Shown piece by piece: positions 1 through 11,399 of a DNA stretch of 64,000 bases. The notes beneath the pieces were generated by a model. It was not told the origin of the DNA, did no database searches, and saw only the letters and a list, made by a program, of their open reading frames with translations. The translations under genes were made by a program, and so were the position numbers. Source of the stretch: Saccharum officinarum (taxonomy: Eukaryota; Streptophyta; Magnoliopsida; Poales; Poaceae); contig CM036197.1 in NCBI GenBank assembly GCA_020631735.1, positions 45,307,880 to 45,371,879 of the forward strand, read 5' to 3'. Position 1 is the stretch's first letter; each line of letters starts with the position of its first letter.

Positions 1-145
1 ACGACCGTACAAGTTGCGCAGGGGAAGGGGAGTCCACAACGGCGGCGGAGGTGACGACCGTACAGTCGCGCAGGGGAACGAGGGAAGTCTCCTGGCTGGG
101 CTAAGACGTGAGGGCCTGTTAAACTGGTTAGGTCGAATAGTTTTA

Positions 146-260
146 GGCCCGGTTCGCTTGTCTCATAAGCCGTATTTTTTCAGCCAACGAACAGTGTTTT
201 CTCTTAAAACAAATCAGCGAACGGTACTTTCAATCATAATTTTTCAGTCAAGCAAACAGG
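146..260. mobile_element. Short hAT-like MITE remnant
   Basis: About 115 bp begin with GGCCCGGTTCGCTTG and end with CAAGCAAACAGG, an imperfect inverted pair. The interior (AACGAACAGTG, CAGCGAACGGTAC) repeats the same theme. This pattern is common in small non-autonomous DNA transposons of panicoid grasses. No clear target duplication is visible, so the class is an inference. Confidence 0.45.
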
Positions 261-265
261 ACGTT

Positions 266-2369
266 AGAGTCTCACGGTTGGATCTAAAATAGATTCCCCT
301 AAAAAAAAGTTGGATCTAAAATGGATGGCTACGGTGATCTACTACAGAGAAAAGTTCTAGAAGCCAAAGTTAGACAATCTGATTTCCACGGTAGAACTAG
401 AGTTTCACAGACTGGTCCATCGGTAAACCCTACTGGGGGCGGGGCGGGGCGGGCGCAAATTTGGGCGACTTGTCGAGCCGATTAACTACCTTTTCTGCAC
501 AGCAAAAAATTAGTCAATTTTAGGATGTACAACTGAATTTGAGAAATTTGCGCTATGTTTCGAAACATTATATTGCTTGACTTCTTCATATTTTCTATTT
601 CTAATATGTTTTATTTTCTTTGTTCATTATTTTGGCATATGAAATGACCATAGTGACCTTGCATCTATATCTCTTTTTCTCCAAATTTCTTACCTCACGG
701 CATCCAGTAGGAGAGCGCGGTGGAGGCTATCTATCACTTCGGCAATAAAATCGCCTCCTATCACCTACAGGATGCGAAGAGGGCCAAGAGGCCAATCGAC
801 CTAATAATCTTGTCTGTCACACTAGCCGCTAGTAGAAACGTCGTACGTGTTTAGAAAAAAAAACATAGTAAGCAATAATTTATATTTACTAACAAATATG
901 CCCCTATATTGCAGCTAGAGAAAAAAACCTATTAAACATTTATATAAATGATAATGGAAATGGTATATTTCTGTTAATGTTTTACCTTTTCTATAATTAA
1001 AAGCTATAATTTATTTTATAATGACCATGACATCCATAATATATATAAGTCAATGCCGATAATAATATAATAATGTCCTATTAAGTTTCTATGTATTGAA
1101 TTAAAATACAATGAAGTAGATTTTTTCTCATCGCAAAGCACATAAATGTTTAAGCGTAAGTATATTATCACTTTAATTTTATACTATCATGTGTTCGTAA
1201 AGGCAGGCTTGGCGCGTGGCTTGTGGCTAGTGAAGATGGGTCCGCCACAACCACTGTAATTAAGCCCGTAACGCTTTCTGCCAAGGCCTAGCCTCAAGGC
1301 CAAGGCCCGCTGCAGGAGGCATGGCGTGGTGGCGGCACCTCCCTCCTTATGGTCAAGGGGTGGCAAGACATGTTGATCTTGCCCACTCGCCGGTTTCGAT
1401 CTCTCTTTGTGGGACGCTCTGTCGTGACTTCGGCCGAGGTCCATGGGCGAGGCGTGTTTGGCCAGCACAGGCGCCAAATTTATGGCCATGACAGGTGGAT
1501 CCATAGCATGGCAGAGCACACAAATTTTTGGCCACCCATTGAGTCCGTTCTACGTTGCCGCTACCAATGTCTTTGTTGTGCAGAAGCTGATGGCAAGAGC
1601 ATGGCTCCGTATGTCTACTCGTTCTTGCTCTTCTCCAATCTTGTTTCTGATTTTTTTTGTTTTATTAAGACATCTTTTATGGAGAGATTTATTTTGTATA
1701 ACTGTCAAGCTAAGTTTTAACTCTTGTTCCTTTTATTTGGCAGAGTTCTCCCTTTACCTTTTTTTTGCTTCCTTTTTTCATGGTTAGCTTCAACGTACTA
1801 CAAATTGACTTTCATATTGAACGTACTTGGGACAAAAAAGCACCTCCGTGAGCTCCGTATGGGACTTAAACTCATGGCAAATTAGCAATCGGAAACCTTG
1901 TGGGCCCATACATGTCCATGCCAGAGACAACTAATAAATAACTAAATTCATAAAAAAAAAAAGAAATTATTTTCTAATTGCAACACATTTGAAAATAAAA
2001 TTAGTTAAAACCTAAATTTCAAAATAAAAATAATATAAATATTTTGATAGAAAAATATAAATAATCAAATCAATTTAAAATAATCGGTACACATAATGTA
2101 ATAGTAAACATACCACAAAGAATGCAATTTAACTAAATAAAGCACATCATTATTTGTCTATTTAGAGTTATGATAGGAGAAAAGGCACCTCACGGCGCGC
2201 GCCCCTGCATCTCGTGCCTCGCTTATATGGGCGGAAGCAGAGTTTGTCTCGTGGAGAGCATGATACAAGAGGCGGTGGATATGGAGTGCTCCTTGGTTGA
2301 CCAGGACGGTTATTGGCTCCATGTCACCATGTTTGGCCTCAAGCACAATCATAAAAGAGAGCTACAAAC
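266..2369. other. Gene-poor AT-rich intergenic DNA
   Basis: I recognise no gene here. 470-1190 and 1900-2160 are strongly AT-rich. A GC-richer island at 1190-1640 has short overlapping reading frames on both strands, but none resembles a known domain and their starts and codon use do not agree. The stretch is best read as decayed repeat or intergenic DNA. Confidence 0.5.
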
Positions 2370-2371
2370 TA

Positions 2372-2624
2372 CTCCTTTTGTTCCAAAATAGAAGTCGCTA
2401 TGGGATGCATGCAGGTCAAACTTTTTCAACTTTGAGTAAGTTTGTAGAAAATACGTACAACATTTATATCTCCAAATAAATTTATTATGAAAGTATATTC
2501 AATGATCTACCTAATGATACTAATAATGTATTATAAATATTAATATTTTTATATATTTGGTCAAAGTTAAAAGTGTTTGACTTCTCGAGAAGTGAGAATG
2601 ACATCTATTTTGGGATGGAGAGAG
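2372..2624. mobile_element. Stowaway-like MITE
   Basis: Terminal inverted repeats CTCCTTTTGTTCCAAAAT and ATTTTGGGATGGAGAGAG are flanked by TA on both sides (2370-2371 and 2625-2626), the dinucleotide duplication of Tc1/mariner Stowaway elements. The interior is AT-rich and includes TTGGTCAAAGTTAAAAGTG, typical of the grass CTCCCTCCGTCCC family. It has no coding capacity. Confidence 0.8.
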
Positions 2625-2626
2625 TA

Positions 2627-2971
2627 CGCATCACCAGTCCAGACGCTCCCATGTAGTATCTAGGCATGAATATTCTTTTGCTCCTGAAGCGTTTTGGATG
2701 TAGAAGCAGATTTGGTTTGTTGCAGCATGCATGCTCCATTTCGTCATTGTTTGGGTTACTTATTACTACCCACAAAGGATTGGTGCACGTTGTGGGTTAT
2801 CAGTGTATCCTAGATTAAGTTAAAGTTATTGGTCCTAAAAGAGAGGTTAGTTAAAAAAATATATGGAGTATTTATGTGGATTTTTTGTGTAGCATGATCC
2901 GTTCCTGTCGCCCATACATGTTATGTAAGAAGATGCCTGTGTTACTGGCCACTGCCAGTGGCGGAGCTAGC
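2627..2971. other. Left flank of SIRE-1
   Basis: I see no gene. The last five bases before the SIRE LTR are CTAGC (2967-2971), the expected target-site duplication. The matching copy at the other end of the element is not visible because that end lies in the assembly gap. Confidence 0.5.
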
Positions 2972-3762
2972 TGTAAGGTCTAAATAGGCTAGAGGGGGGT
3001 GAATAGCCTAATTAAAACTTCTACAAGAATTACTTAACCACGAGTTAGTACGAAAGGTGGCGAGGCAAAAGCACTAGCTCTAACTAATTAAGCAAGCCAC
3101 CTACACAAGTCTAGTACAAGGCTATTCACTAAACACAACAACAACTATAAGCTAGAAACAAGAAGTAATACGAGAGAAGAGCTTCGAGTGATTATACCGC
3201 CGTGAAGAGAAGAGAAATACCAAACAATCAAGAGAAATCCTCGGGAAGAGAATGACACAAGAATTTATCCCGAGGTTCACTTGCTTCCTGGCAAGCTACT
3301 CCCCGTTGTGGCGATACACCCACTTGTCGGTTCGCGAGCTAATCGACTATCAAGAGTCGAGCCCTCGGCGGGCGCCGCACAACCGCTCACAAGATGGGGA
3401 TCCTCCAAGCCACGAGCTCCACTAGAGTATCCAATTTGCGAACTCCCGCGGGGAAGGATCAAGAACCCCTTACAACACTTGGTGAAGGCTCCAACAATCT
3501 CCAATTGCGAGCTCAATCACCTCCGCTGCTCCAAGCCGTCTACCGTGTCGGGAAACACGGAAGAGTAACAAGAAATCCGTAGCAACTCGAAGATCAAGTG
3601 CCTCTAGAATGCAACTCTCAAGCAATGCACTTGAATCTCACTCAATCTCACTCAAGATGTGCAACTATGCAAAGAGATGAGTGGAGGGGTTGTTCTCTAG
3701 CTCAAAGTATGTCTCTATATCTTAAAATGTGCAAGAGTTGCCCTCAAACCCCGGCCAGCGTC

Positions 3763-3770
3763 TATTTATA
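3763..3770 (-). promoter_or_regulatory. TATA box of SIRE-1 LTR
   Basis: TATAAATA on the minus strand lies about 45 bp downstream of the CG-palindrome array. The related LTR at 44846-47466 has the same TATAAATA at 45344-45351 in the same position relative to its own array. Conservation of spacing supports a real core promoter for the genomic RNA. Confidence 0.65.
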
Positions 3771-3815
3771 ACGAAGGGGTACGCAGCTAGCCGTTACAGA
3801 CGACGCAGCGAAAAA

Positions 3816-4345
3816 CGCACTGACCGGACGCTCCGGTCAGGGTGACCGGACGCGTCTGGTCACTACACGACAGCAAGAAACAGTGCGTGTCAGAACTAGC
3901 CGTTGCCGTGACCGGACGCGCTGAACCGATTGACCGGACGCGACAGTGCCCGCGTCCGGTCGCATTCCAGTATGCTCCCGTTGAGACCGGACGCGTCCGA
4001 TCGCACGTGACCGGACGCGCCGCGCTTCCGATCGTCACTCCGCTTCGCTCTGCCCCTCTGGACGCCTGACCGGACGCTCCGGTTACGTGAGGGACCGAAC
4101 GCGCCGGTCGCGCGCTCTGATTCGCTCAGGAGAACTGACCGGACGCGCTGTTGAACTGACCGGACGCCACAGTGCCAGCGTCCGATTAGAGTCCAGTAAG
4201 CTCCCTGGATGACCGGACGCGTCCGGTCATCAGTGACCGGACGCGCTGCGCGTCCGATCATCAAACTGAAAACCGCACAGACGCTGAACACTGACCGGAC
4301 GCGTCCGGTCATACAGAGACCGCGTCCGGTCCAGCGTCCGGTCAC
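3816..4345. repeat. Array of GACCGGACGCGTCCGGTC-type palindromes in U3
   Basis: About a dozen GACCGGAC half-sites occur here, several completed to the near-perfect palindrome GACCGGACGCGTCCGGTC, others degenerate (GCTCCGGTC, GCGCCGGTC, GCGTCCGATC). They are separated by short unique spacers, so this is not a simple tandem repeat. The segment is very CpG-rich against an otherwise AT-rich element and lies just upstream of the LTR TATA box. Confidence 0.85.
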
Positions 4346-4982
4346 CTCTGTGACTTCCGTTCGCCTCCGTTTCTTTTCCGACTTCCGGCGCAATAGAAAA
4401 TAGGCATTTCACTTCTCCAAAAAGCGCCGAATCCCGCCTCGCAAGCTCGGCGGGAGGGAGAGAGGAACCCAAACCCCTCTCTACTGCTCAAACTCCACCG
4501 CCTTCTCAAACGTGCTAACACCACCAAGTGTACACCACCATGTGCATGTGTGTTAGCATTTCACAATCATTTTCCAAGGCGTTATGTTAGCTCTTTACTA
4601 GATCCTAATGCATATGCTCAAGACATTGATCTAGTGGCACTTGATTCCCGAGCTAACCGTGATTGCCCCTCTTGATAGTCCGCTATGTATCCTAAATCCT
4701 GTCAATCACTTCTCTACTCATCTTAGACCGGCAAAAGGAAAACCCTATAGTTATACCTTTGCCTTGTGCTCTGAGATCCTTCTCTTTCACTTGATCATCA
4801 TGTGCATGTCCACCATGATCATCATTTTATGTCCATGCACCATCTCTTTGTGATCTTGTGGCCACCACTCCTTGCCACATACACCTTCATCACATGTGTT
4901 GCTTATGCCTAACTCAAAACACTTAACACATGGCATTAGCAACTTGGTGTCATTAATTACCAAAACCAAACTTGGGCTTTCA

Positions 4983-6080
4983 ATCTCTCCTTTTTGGTAA
5001 TTGATGACAACCATCACAAAGATATGAAATGAAAACAATTTTTAATTTCAATAGTATTAGCTCCCCCTACATATGTGCTTACATGAGTTTGGTTCAATTG
5101 TGCACATATGTATGGATTTGAATTTTGGGAGAGTTACTACTATCAAATTGATGCTAAGGTATATAGAATGGACCTTTGAAGCGTGATACCAATCGGAGTT
5201 GCCTTTATATACCACCCTTAGCATCGATGTAGCTAGACACCACTTGTAATACATCACTTGTAAAGATCTCAAACACTAAAGTACCCAGTGAGATCAACAT
5301 TATAAGCAAAGGTGTCTAGATACCTCTTGTAAAGCTATTCTTAACAAATCATCATTTAAGTTCTATTTCTAGCAATCGCCATACAATCATGAATATGAAT
5401 TTAAGCTTTGCAATGCAACAATTCATCATGTTAATGCACATACAAATGCAACAGATAATCCATGAGCTTGCTCCCCTACTTATGTGCTCAATTTTAATTT
5501 CTCTCCCCCTTACTATATCTTTCTCCCTCTTTGTGACTATTCTCTCCCCTGTGACTTTTCTCTCCCTCTTATTATATTTTATTTCCTCTTTGCAATATCT
5601 TTGTGACTTTTCTCTCCCCCTTTGTCAACAATCACCAAAAAGGTGCCTAGAATAGGTAATTTTAGTGAGAGATAAGTCAATCAATATGAGGGAGTCCAAA
5701 TTATGGTTCAACCTAGATCACTTGCCTAGAATATGTAATTCGGTTTGATCCAAGGACAAGCTTTTTCACACCTCATAAAGTATAAGGGTTATCTTGACCA
5801 TGTTGATTTACACATCATGAGCTCATTTTCTAGGTTCAACACTAGGTTTGCAAGCCCACAACACATGTCATATGCTACCACTAGATCAATCAACCATAGA
5901 AGCAATAGTGGTACCATATATACATCAAAATTATTTGATTTTCATGAATGAGCCTATTTGTCATGCAAATATGTCTATATGTTCTAAACATGTCCTTAGC
6001 AAAGTATGAATGATATGCCAAACAACTTTACCTTGCTATGTTGGAGGAGAGGCATGTCATATAAAAATGTGGGGGTGCAC
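4983..6080 (-). other. SIRE-1 spacer between pol and 3' LTR, with polypurine tract
   Basis: The polypurine tract abuts the LTR: AAAAAGGAGAGAT on the minus strand, 4983-4995. Further CTCCCCC tracts lie at about 5060, 5470, 5500 and 5610, read as purine tracts on the coding strand. SIRE elements often carry such repeated purine tracts or an env-like ORF here; no env-like frame with signal or membrane segments is seen. The homologous spacer recurs at 37404-38268 and 42738-43602. Confidence 0.75.
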
Positions 6081-9000
6081 TCATTTCAAGTTGGAGAAGT
6101 CAAGTATGTTCAATTCATTCTTCAACTTGTAAAATCTCTTTTCATCAAGTGGCTTTGTAAAGATGTCGGCTAGTTGATCTTCGGTGCCAATGCTCTCAAT
6201 GCTAATATCACCCTTTTGTTGATGGTCTCTTATGAAGTGGTGCCTTATGTCAATGTGCTTTGTTCTTGAATGTTGAACCAGATTTTGTGTCATCTTGATA
6301 GCACTTTCATTATCACAAAACAAAGGCACATTCTTGAATTTAATTCCAAAGTCATTCAAAGTGGCCTTCATCCAAAGCAATTGTGCACAACAACTACCGG
6401 CACTAATATATTCGGCCTCAGCGGTAGATAGTGCAACACTATTTTGTTTCTTTGATGACCATGAAACAAGAGACCTTCCAAGCAATTGACAAGTGCCACT
6501 TGTGCTCATTCTATCAATCTTGCATCCACCATAGTCGGAGTCCGAATATCCAATCAACTCAAAATTAGACCCCTTGGGATACCATAATCCAACATCATGA
6601 GTGCCCTTTAGATATCTCAATATCCTCTTGGTTGCTTTCAAGTGACTTTCTCTAGGTGAAGCTTGATATCTTGCACACTTGCATACATTAAACATCACAT
6701 CTGGCCTAGAAGCGGTGACATAGAGCAAACTTCCAATCATGGACCGGTATTGCTTTTGATCTACCATATTTCCACTATTATCAATACCCAATTGATCATT
6801 AGAGCCCATTGGTGTGCTCATTGGCTTAGCATCTTGCAATCCAAACTTCTTGATCATGTCCTTGATGTACTTGCCTTGACTTACAAAAGTGCCATTCTTC
6901 ATTTGCTTGATTTGAAGTCCAAGGAAGTAACTAAGCTCTCCAATCATAGACATCTCAAACTCATTAGCCATCATATTTCCAAACTCTTCACAAAAGTCTT
7001 GGTTAGTTGATCCAAAGATAATGTCATCCACATAGATTTGCAACACAAACAAGTCATTTCCAAGCTTCTTGGTGAAGAGAGTGGTGTCAACCTTTCCCAT
7101 CTTGAACCCTTTAGAGAGAAGAAAGTCCCTCAATCTCTCATACCATGCTCTAGGTGCTTGCTTCAAACCATACAATGCCTTCTTTAGCTTGTAAACATGG
7201 TCGGGCTTCTTGTCATCTTCAAAACCGGGAGGTTGCTCAACATAAACTTCTTCATTGATGTAGCCATTGAGAAATGCACTCTTGACATCCATTTGATAGA
7301 GCTTGATATTGTGTGCACAAGCATATGCTAATAAGATTCTAATTGCCTCCAATCTTGCAACTGGTGCATATGTCTCTCCAAAGTCAAGACCCTCAACTTG
7401 AGTGTATCCTTGTGCTACTAATCTTGCTTTGTTTCTCACAACCATGCCATCTTGATCTTGCTTGTTTCTAAAGACCCACTTAGTACCAATCACATTGTAT
7501 TTCTTTGGTCTTTCAACAAGTTCCCAAACTTGATTTCTAGCAAAGTTGTTTAGTTCTTCATGCATGACATTTACCCAATCGGAATCTTTCAATGCATCTT
7601 CTATCTTCTTTGGTTCTTCTAATGAGACAAATGAGTAATGCTCACAAAAGGATGCTAGCCTTGATCTAGTTTGAACACCACTTTGAATTCCACCAATGAT
7701 TTGGTCCAATGGATGATCTCTTGCAATGCTAGTAGGTTGGAGTATTGGGAGTTGCTTGCTTCCACTTGTTTGACCTTGAACTTGCACTTCATCATGAGAA
7801 CCACTTGAGCTTGCTTGATTTGAATCAATTTGCACACTTTGGTTGATCACATGAATATCATCATCATCAACTTGCATCGGCTTTATATCACCAATGTCCA
7901 TGTTCTTCATTGCATTTGATAATTGATCTCCTCTCACATCATCAAGGTTTTGAGCTTTATTTTGAGACCCTTGGGTTTCATCAAATTCAACATCATGAAC
8001 TTCTTCCAAGGTGCCATTAGTGAGATTCCAAACTCTATATGATTTGCTTGTGGTAGAATAACCAAGTAAGAACCCTTCATCACATTTCTTTTCAAACTTG
8101 TTCAATCTAGTGCCTTTCTTGAGAATATAGCATTTGCAACCAAACACTCTAAAGTATGCAATGTTGGACTTTCTTCCATTCAATAGTTCATATGGTGTCT
8201 TTCCAAGCTTTCTATGGCAATAGAGACGGTTACTACAATAGCAAGCCGTATTGATAGCTTCACTCCAAAATGAATGACTCACATTGTATTCACTAAGCAT
8301 TGATCTAGCCATATCAATCAAGGTTCTATTTTTTCTTTCAACTACACCATTGGATTGAGGAGTGTATGTTGGTGAGAATTGATGCCCAATACCATAATCA
8401 TCACACAAATCTTCAATTCTTGTGTTCTTGAACTCACTACTATTGTCACTTCTAATCTTCTTGATGGTAGTCTCAAACTCATTTTGCACCCTCTTGACAA
8501 AAGACTTGAATAGATCATAAACATCACTCTTGTCATAGAGAAAGAGCACCCAAGTGTATCTAGTGTAGTCATCCACAATCACAAAACCATGCTTATTGCC
8601 ACCAATGCTAGTGTATGTTGTTGGCCCAAACAAGTACATGTGCAATAGCTCAAATGCTTTTGATGTGCTCATTTCACTTTTACTAGGATGTGAATTTCCA
8701 ACTTGTTTGCCGGCTTGACAAGCACTACATAGTTTATCCTTTTCAAAAGTGACATCTTTTAATCCTCTAACTAAGTCATGCCTCAAAAGTTTGTTCAATT
8801 GTTTCATTCCAACATGACCAAGCCTTCTATGCCACAACCAACCCATACTAGATTTACTAAGCAAGCATGATGTCAATTGTGTCTCACTATCATTGAAGTC
8901 AACCAAGTATAAGCTACCATGTCTAAATCCTTTGAATATCAAGTTTGATCCATCAACACTTATGACTTCAACATCATCACTACCAAATATGCACTTGAAA

Positions 9001-9260
9001 CCAAGATCACAAAGTTGTGCCACCGATAAAAGATTGAAATCTAAGCTCTCAACTAGCAACACATTAGATATGCTCATGTCATTTGAGATAGCAATTTTAC
9101 CAAGCCCCTTGACCTTGCCTTTCTTGTTGTTGCCAAAAGTGATAGCATCAAAACCACCATTTTGACTTGTATCAATTGAATTGAACATACAAGAGTCTCC
9201 GGTCATATGTTGAGTGCACCCACTATCAAGCACCCAATGCCTTCCTTTGGCTTTGTAATT
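6081..9260 (-). pseudogene. pol: SIRE-1 pol (protease, integrase, RT, RNase H), integrase-dead
   Basis: This is a long uninterrupted frame of about 1,050 residues counted from 9233. In order it has an aspartic protease ([14 protein letters not shown]), a GAG-pre-integrase HHCC zinc module (H135, H140, C169, C172), an integrase core, RT with [11 protein letters not shown] and YVDD (7023-7034), and copia RNase H ([37 protein letters not shown]). Two integrase flaws are visible. The first catalytic Asp of the DDE triad is Tyr (HMYLFGP, residue 200, codon 8634-8636; the array copies have HMDLFGP). The RSDNG motif reads RSDNS. The frame opens upstream without a clear ATG and starts just after an acceptor-like CTTGTAG, so a spliced or recoded start is possible. 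The rest of the polyprotein looks intact. Confidence 0.92.
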
Positions 9261-9294
9261 GACCTACAAGACAAGATCAATTCCTTTTAGGTAC

Positions 9295-10779
9295 CTAAAC
9301 TTGTTTGGGTCCTCCAAGGTTAGAGACTAAGCTCTTTGGTACCCAAATGGCTTTTTTCTTTGAGCCCATCCATGGTGTACCAATAAACTTAGCATGAACA
9401 CCATTTGTACCCTTGGTAAGCATATAGAAAGAATTAAACTTGATTGAGGATACATTTGCATTGGATTTCTTGTTCATGCAATGTTGCTCTATGTGACCAA
9501 CTTGCTTGCAACTTTTGCAATAGCTACCATTGTTCTTCACAAAACGAGTCTTGTGAGGAGCAAAAGCGGCCTTGCCTTTCTTGGGGTTATAGCCCAATCC
9601 CTCTTTGTAGAGAGAAGCTCTTTGGCTACCCAAGCACATAAGCAAGCGGTCCTCACCACCATAAGCCTTAGCTAATGTGTGATTGAGCTCTTTTACCTCC
9701 TTCTTGAGATTTTCATTCTTAACTATAAGTGTGGAGTCACAAGTGAAACCATCACTACTAGATGAGGATGATGTAGATGAGCTACATGAAGGGTTAGTAG
9801 GAGCAACAATAATAGGCTTATGAAAAGTTTCATCAATTATATCACATGATATGCCTATGTTGCAAGTTTTAGCTTTCTCAACATTAGTTGGTATGTTTTC
9901 ATATTTTTCAACTAGAGAGGAATGAGCTTCTTCTAGCTTAATGTGAGACTTTTGAAGCTTCTTATGGTCTTCCTTTAGACTCTCAAAAGATGCCCTAAGC
10001 TCATCAAGTTCTTGCATAAGGTTTTTCTTTTCCTTAAGCAAGCCCTTGCACTCCTTTCTAGATTCTTTAAAATGTTGAGTGCAATCTTCTAGCATAGTGA
10101 TTAGTTCATCTTTAGTGAATTCCGTTTCATCACTATCACTATCACTAGCATTATCATGATCACTCTCATCATCGAATGATACCTTAGCGGCCTTAGCCAT
10201 GAAGCATGATGGAGTGTCGAAGAGGGAGACCTTCTTTTGGATGGCAATGCTAGCATGTCCCTTCTTCTTGCTCTTGTAGTCATCATCATCATCATCACTT
10301 GAGGAATCATCACTATCCCATGTAGCAACATGAGAATCATTCTTCCTTTTATGAGAGCTCTCCTTCTTTTCTTGCTTCTTCTTTTGCTTCTTTCTCTCCT
10401 TCTTGATAGCATCTTCATCATCACTATCATAAGGACACTTTGCAATAAGATGATCCTTGCTATGGCATCTAAAGCATCTCATGTTATGCTCATTCTTCTT
10501 AGATGAGTTCTTCCTCCTCCTTGCACGAAAGCCCTTCTTCTTCATGAATTTGCCAAATTGTTTGACAAAGAGAGTCATCTTCTCATCACTGTCATCACTA
10601 TCACAAGAGCTTGAGTCTTCATCACTTGATGATTCAATCTTGGATTTGCCCTTGGATGTGGTGGCTTTGAATGCCACACTCTTCTTCTTCTCATCATCCT
10701 TCTTCTCATTTTCCTTCTTCTTCTTCTTTACCAACTCATCCTTCTCATCATCTTCTCTATATGAATCGTCGGTCATCAC
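9295..10779 (-). CDS. gag: SIRE-1 gag (nucleocapsid and C-terminal part)
   Basis: This is a 494-codon frame with charge-rich low-complexity segments (Lys/Glu and Ser/Asp runs), a predicted coiled-coil stretch in the middle (ESRKECKGLLKEKKNLMQ), and two zinc knuckles of the CX2CX4HX4C type: CFRCHSKDHLIAKC and CKSCKQVGHIEQHC. Gag coats and packages the element's RNA in virus-like particles. It ends GGPKQV then TAG and is in a different frame from pol, so pol expression needs frameshifting, splicing or reinitiation. The start at 10779 is only the first ATG after an in-frame TAA near 10797; homologous gag sequence continues upstream. Confidence 0.85.
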   Translation of the reverse strand: MMTDDSYREDDEKDELVKKKKKENEKKDDEKKKSVAFKATTSKGKSKIESSSDEDSSSCDSDDSDEKMTLFVKQFGKFMKKKGFRARRRKNSSKKNEHNMRCFRCHSKDHLIAKCPYDSDDEDAIKKERKKQKKKQEKKESSHKRKNDSHVATWDSDDSSSDDDDDDYKSKKKGHASIAIQKKVSLFDTPSCFMAKAAKVSFDDESDHDNASDSDSDETEFTKDELITMLEDCTQHFKESRKECKGLLKEKKNLMQELDELRASFESLKEDHKKLQKSHIKLEEAHSSLVEKYENIPTNVEKAKTCNIGISCDIIDETFHKPIIVAPTNPSCSSSTSSSSSSDGFTCDSTLIVKNENLKKEVKELNHTLAKAYGGEDRLLMCLGSQRASLYKEGLGYNPKKGKAAFAPHKTRFVKNNGSYCKSCKQVGHIEQHCMNKKSNANVSSIKFNSFYMLTKGTNGVHAKFIGTPWMGSKKKAIWVPKSLVSNLGGPKQV

Positions 10780-10784
10780 TTCTT

Positions 10785-11299
10785 GAAATATTTATTGAGG
10801 AGTTGAATCCTTCAATGTAGTCCTTACTAGCACGGTGATCAATGTATCAAATCTCTTGGGTAGACTTCTCAAGAACTTCATAGAGAATTGATTGTCCTTG
10901 ACCTCCTCACCAAGTGCCTTGAGCTCATTGACAATGACTTGCAACCTATGAAACATCTCCGGTACACTCTCATCATCTTGCATCTTGAAGCTTGAAATTT
11001 TTCTTGCAAGATATATGCTTTGGCGGTCTTTGTGCCTTCGGTGCCCTCAAATGTTTCTTCTAGCTTGGCCAAGCATCATGAGCAATCTCAAATGTTCTTT
11101 TACTTGCTCAAGGTCTTGTCATCTAATGCCTCATGAAGAGCACTAATGGCAATGTCATGTATTGGAGCTTTCTTCTCTTCCACGGTGTAGGTGCTTCCGG
11201 ATTAGCAACCTCAAATTTTGTTTCGGTGACCTTCCACACTTCTCTATTGATTGACTTTAGGTGTGCGGTATCTTAACCTTCCAATATGCAAATTTGTGC
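10785..11299 (-). pseudogene. gag: SIRE-1 gag N-terminal (UBN2-like) region, broken
   Basis: Minus-strand reading gives copia gag homology (KLEETFEGT, SVPEMFHRLQVIVNELK, SLPKRFDTLITVLV) split between two frames, with a TAA before the downstream ATG. At least one frameshift near 10985-11040 and one stop are needed to join it to the downstream gag. The segment runs into the assembly gap, and indel-rich sequence next to a gap may be base-calling error rather than decay. Confidence 0.75.
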
Positions 11300-11399
11300 N
11301 NNNNNNNNNNNNNNNNNNNNNNNNNNNNNNNNNNNNNNNNNNNNNNNNNNNNNNNNNNNNNNNNNNNNNNNNNNNNNNNNNNNNNNNNNNNNNNNNNNN
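11300..11399. other. Assembly gap (100 N)
   Basis: A run of exactly 100 N, the conventional placeholder for a gap of unknown size. SIRE-1 ends on its left and a G-family interior starts on its right, so at least the SIRE-1 5' LTR and the G3 5' LTR could be hidden here. Confidence 0.99.

Larger units (their letters stand above)
2972..4982 (-). repeat. 3' LTR of SIRE-1 (2,011 bp)
   Basis: On the minus strand the LTR starts TGAAAGCCCAAG at 4982, directly after the polypurine tract, and ends in CA at 2972. The 2972 end carries GGCTAGAGGGGGGTGAATAGCC, frequent in SIRE LTRs of grasses. It holds a U3 CG-palindrome array (3816-4345), a TATA box (3763-3770) and a polyadenylation/U5 part to the left. 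No second LTR copy of this element is visible for dating. Confidence 0.9.
2972..11299 (-). mobile_element. SIRE-1: SIRE-type Ty1/copia LTR retrotransposon, 5' end in gap
   Basis: This is a minus-strand element. From right to left it shows gag, pol (protease, integrase, RT, RNase H in copia order), a 1.1 kb non-coding spacer with several CTCCCCC tracts (purine tracts on the coding strand), a polypurine tract and a 2.0 kb 3' LTR. The order integrase before RT, the large gag with two CCHC knuckles, the long LTR and the long spacer before the 3' LTR fit the SIRE/Maximus lineage. I see no env-like ORF in the spacer. The 5' LTR, PBS and part of the gag leader are hidden by the gap. The element looks dead: integrase lacks its first catalytic Asp and the gag N-terminus is broken. 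Confidence 0.93.

Noticed and set aside
1187..1787. Overlapping small reading frames on both strands
   Set aside because: No domain, no intron signals that make a coherent gene, and mutually overlapping frames of similar quality.
3816..4345. CRISPR-like regularly repeated palindromes
   Set aside because: Spacing is irregular, units are degenerate, the array lies inside an LTR of a plant retrotransposon and there are no cas genes.
4983..6080. Env-like gene of SIRE-1
   Set aside because: Only short frames (at most 88 codons) on either strand, with no signal peptide plus transmembrane pattern in the coding orientation.
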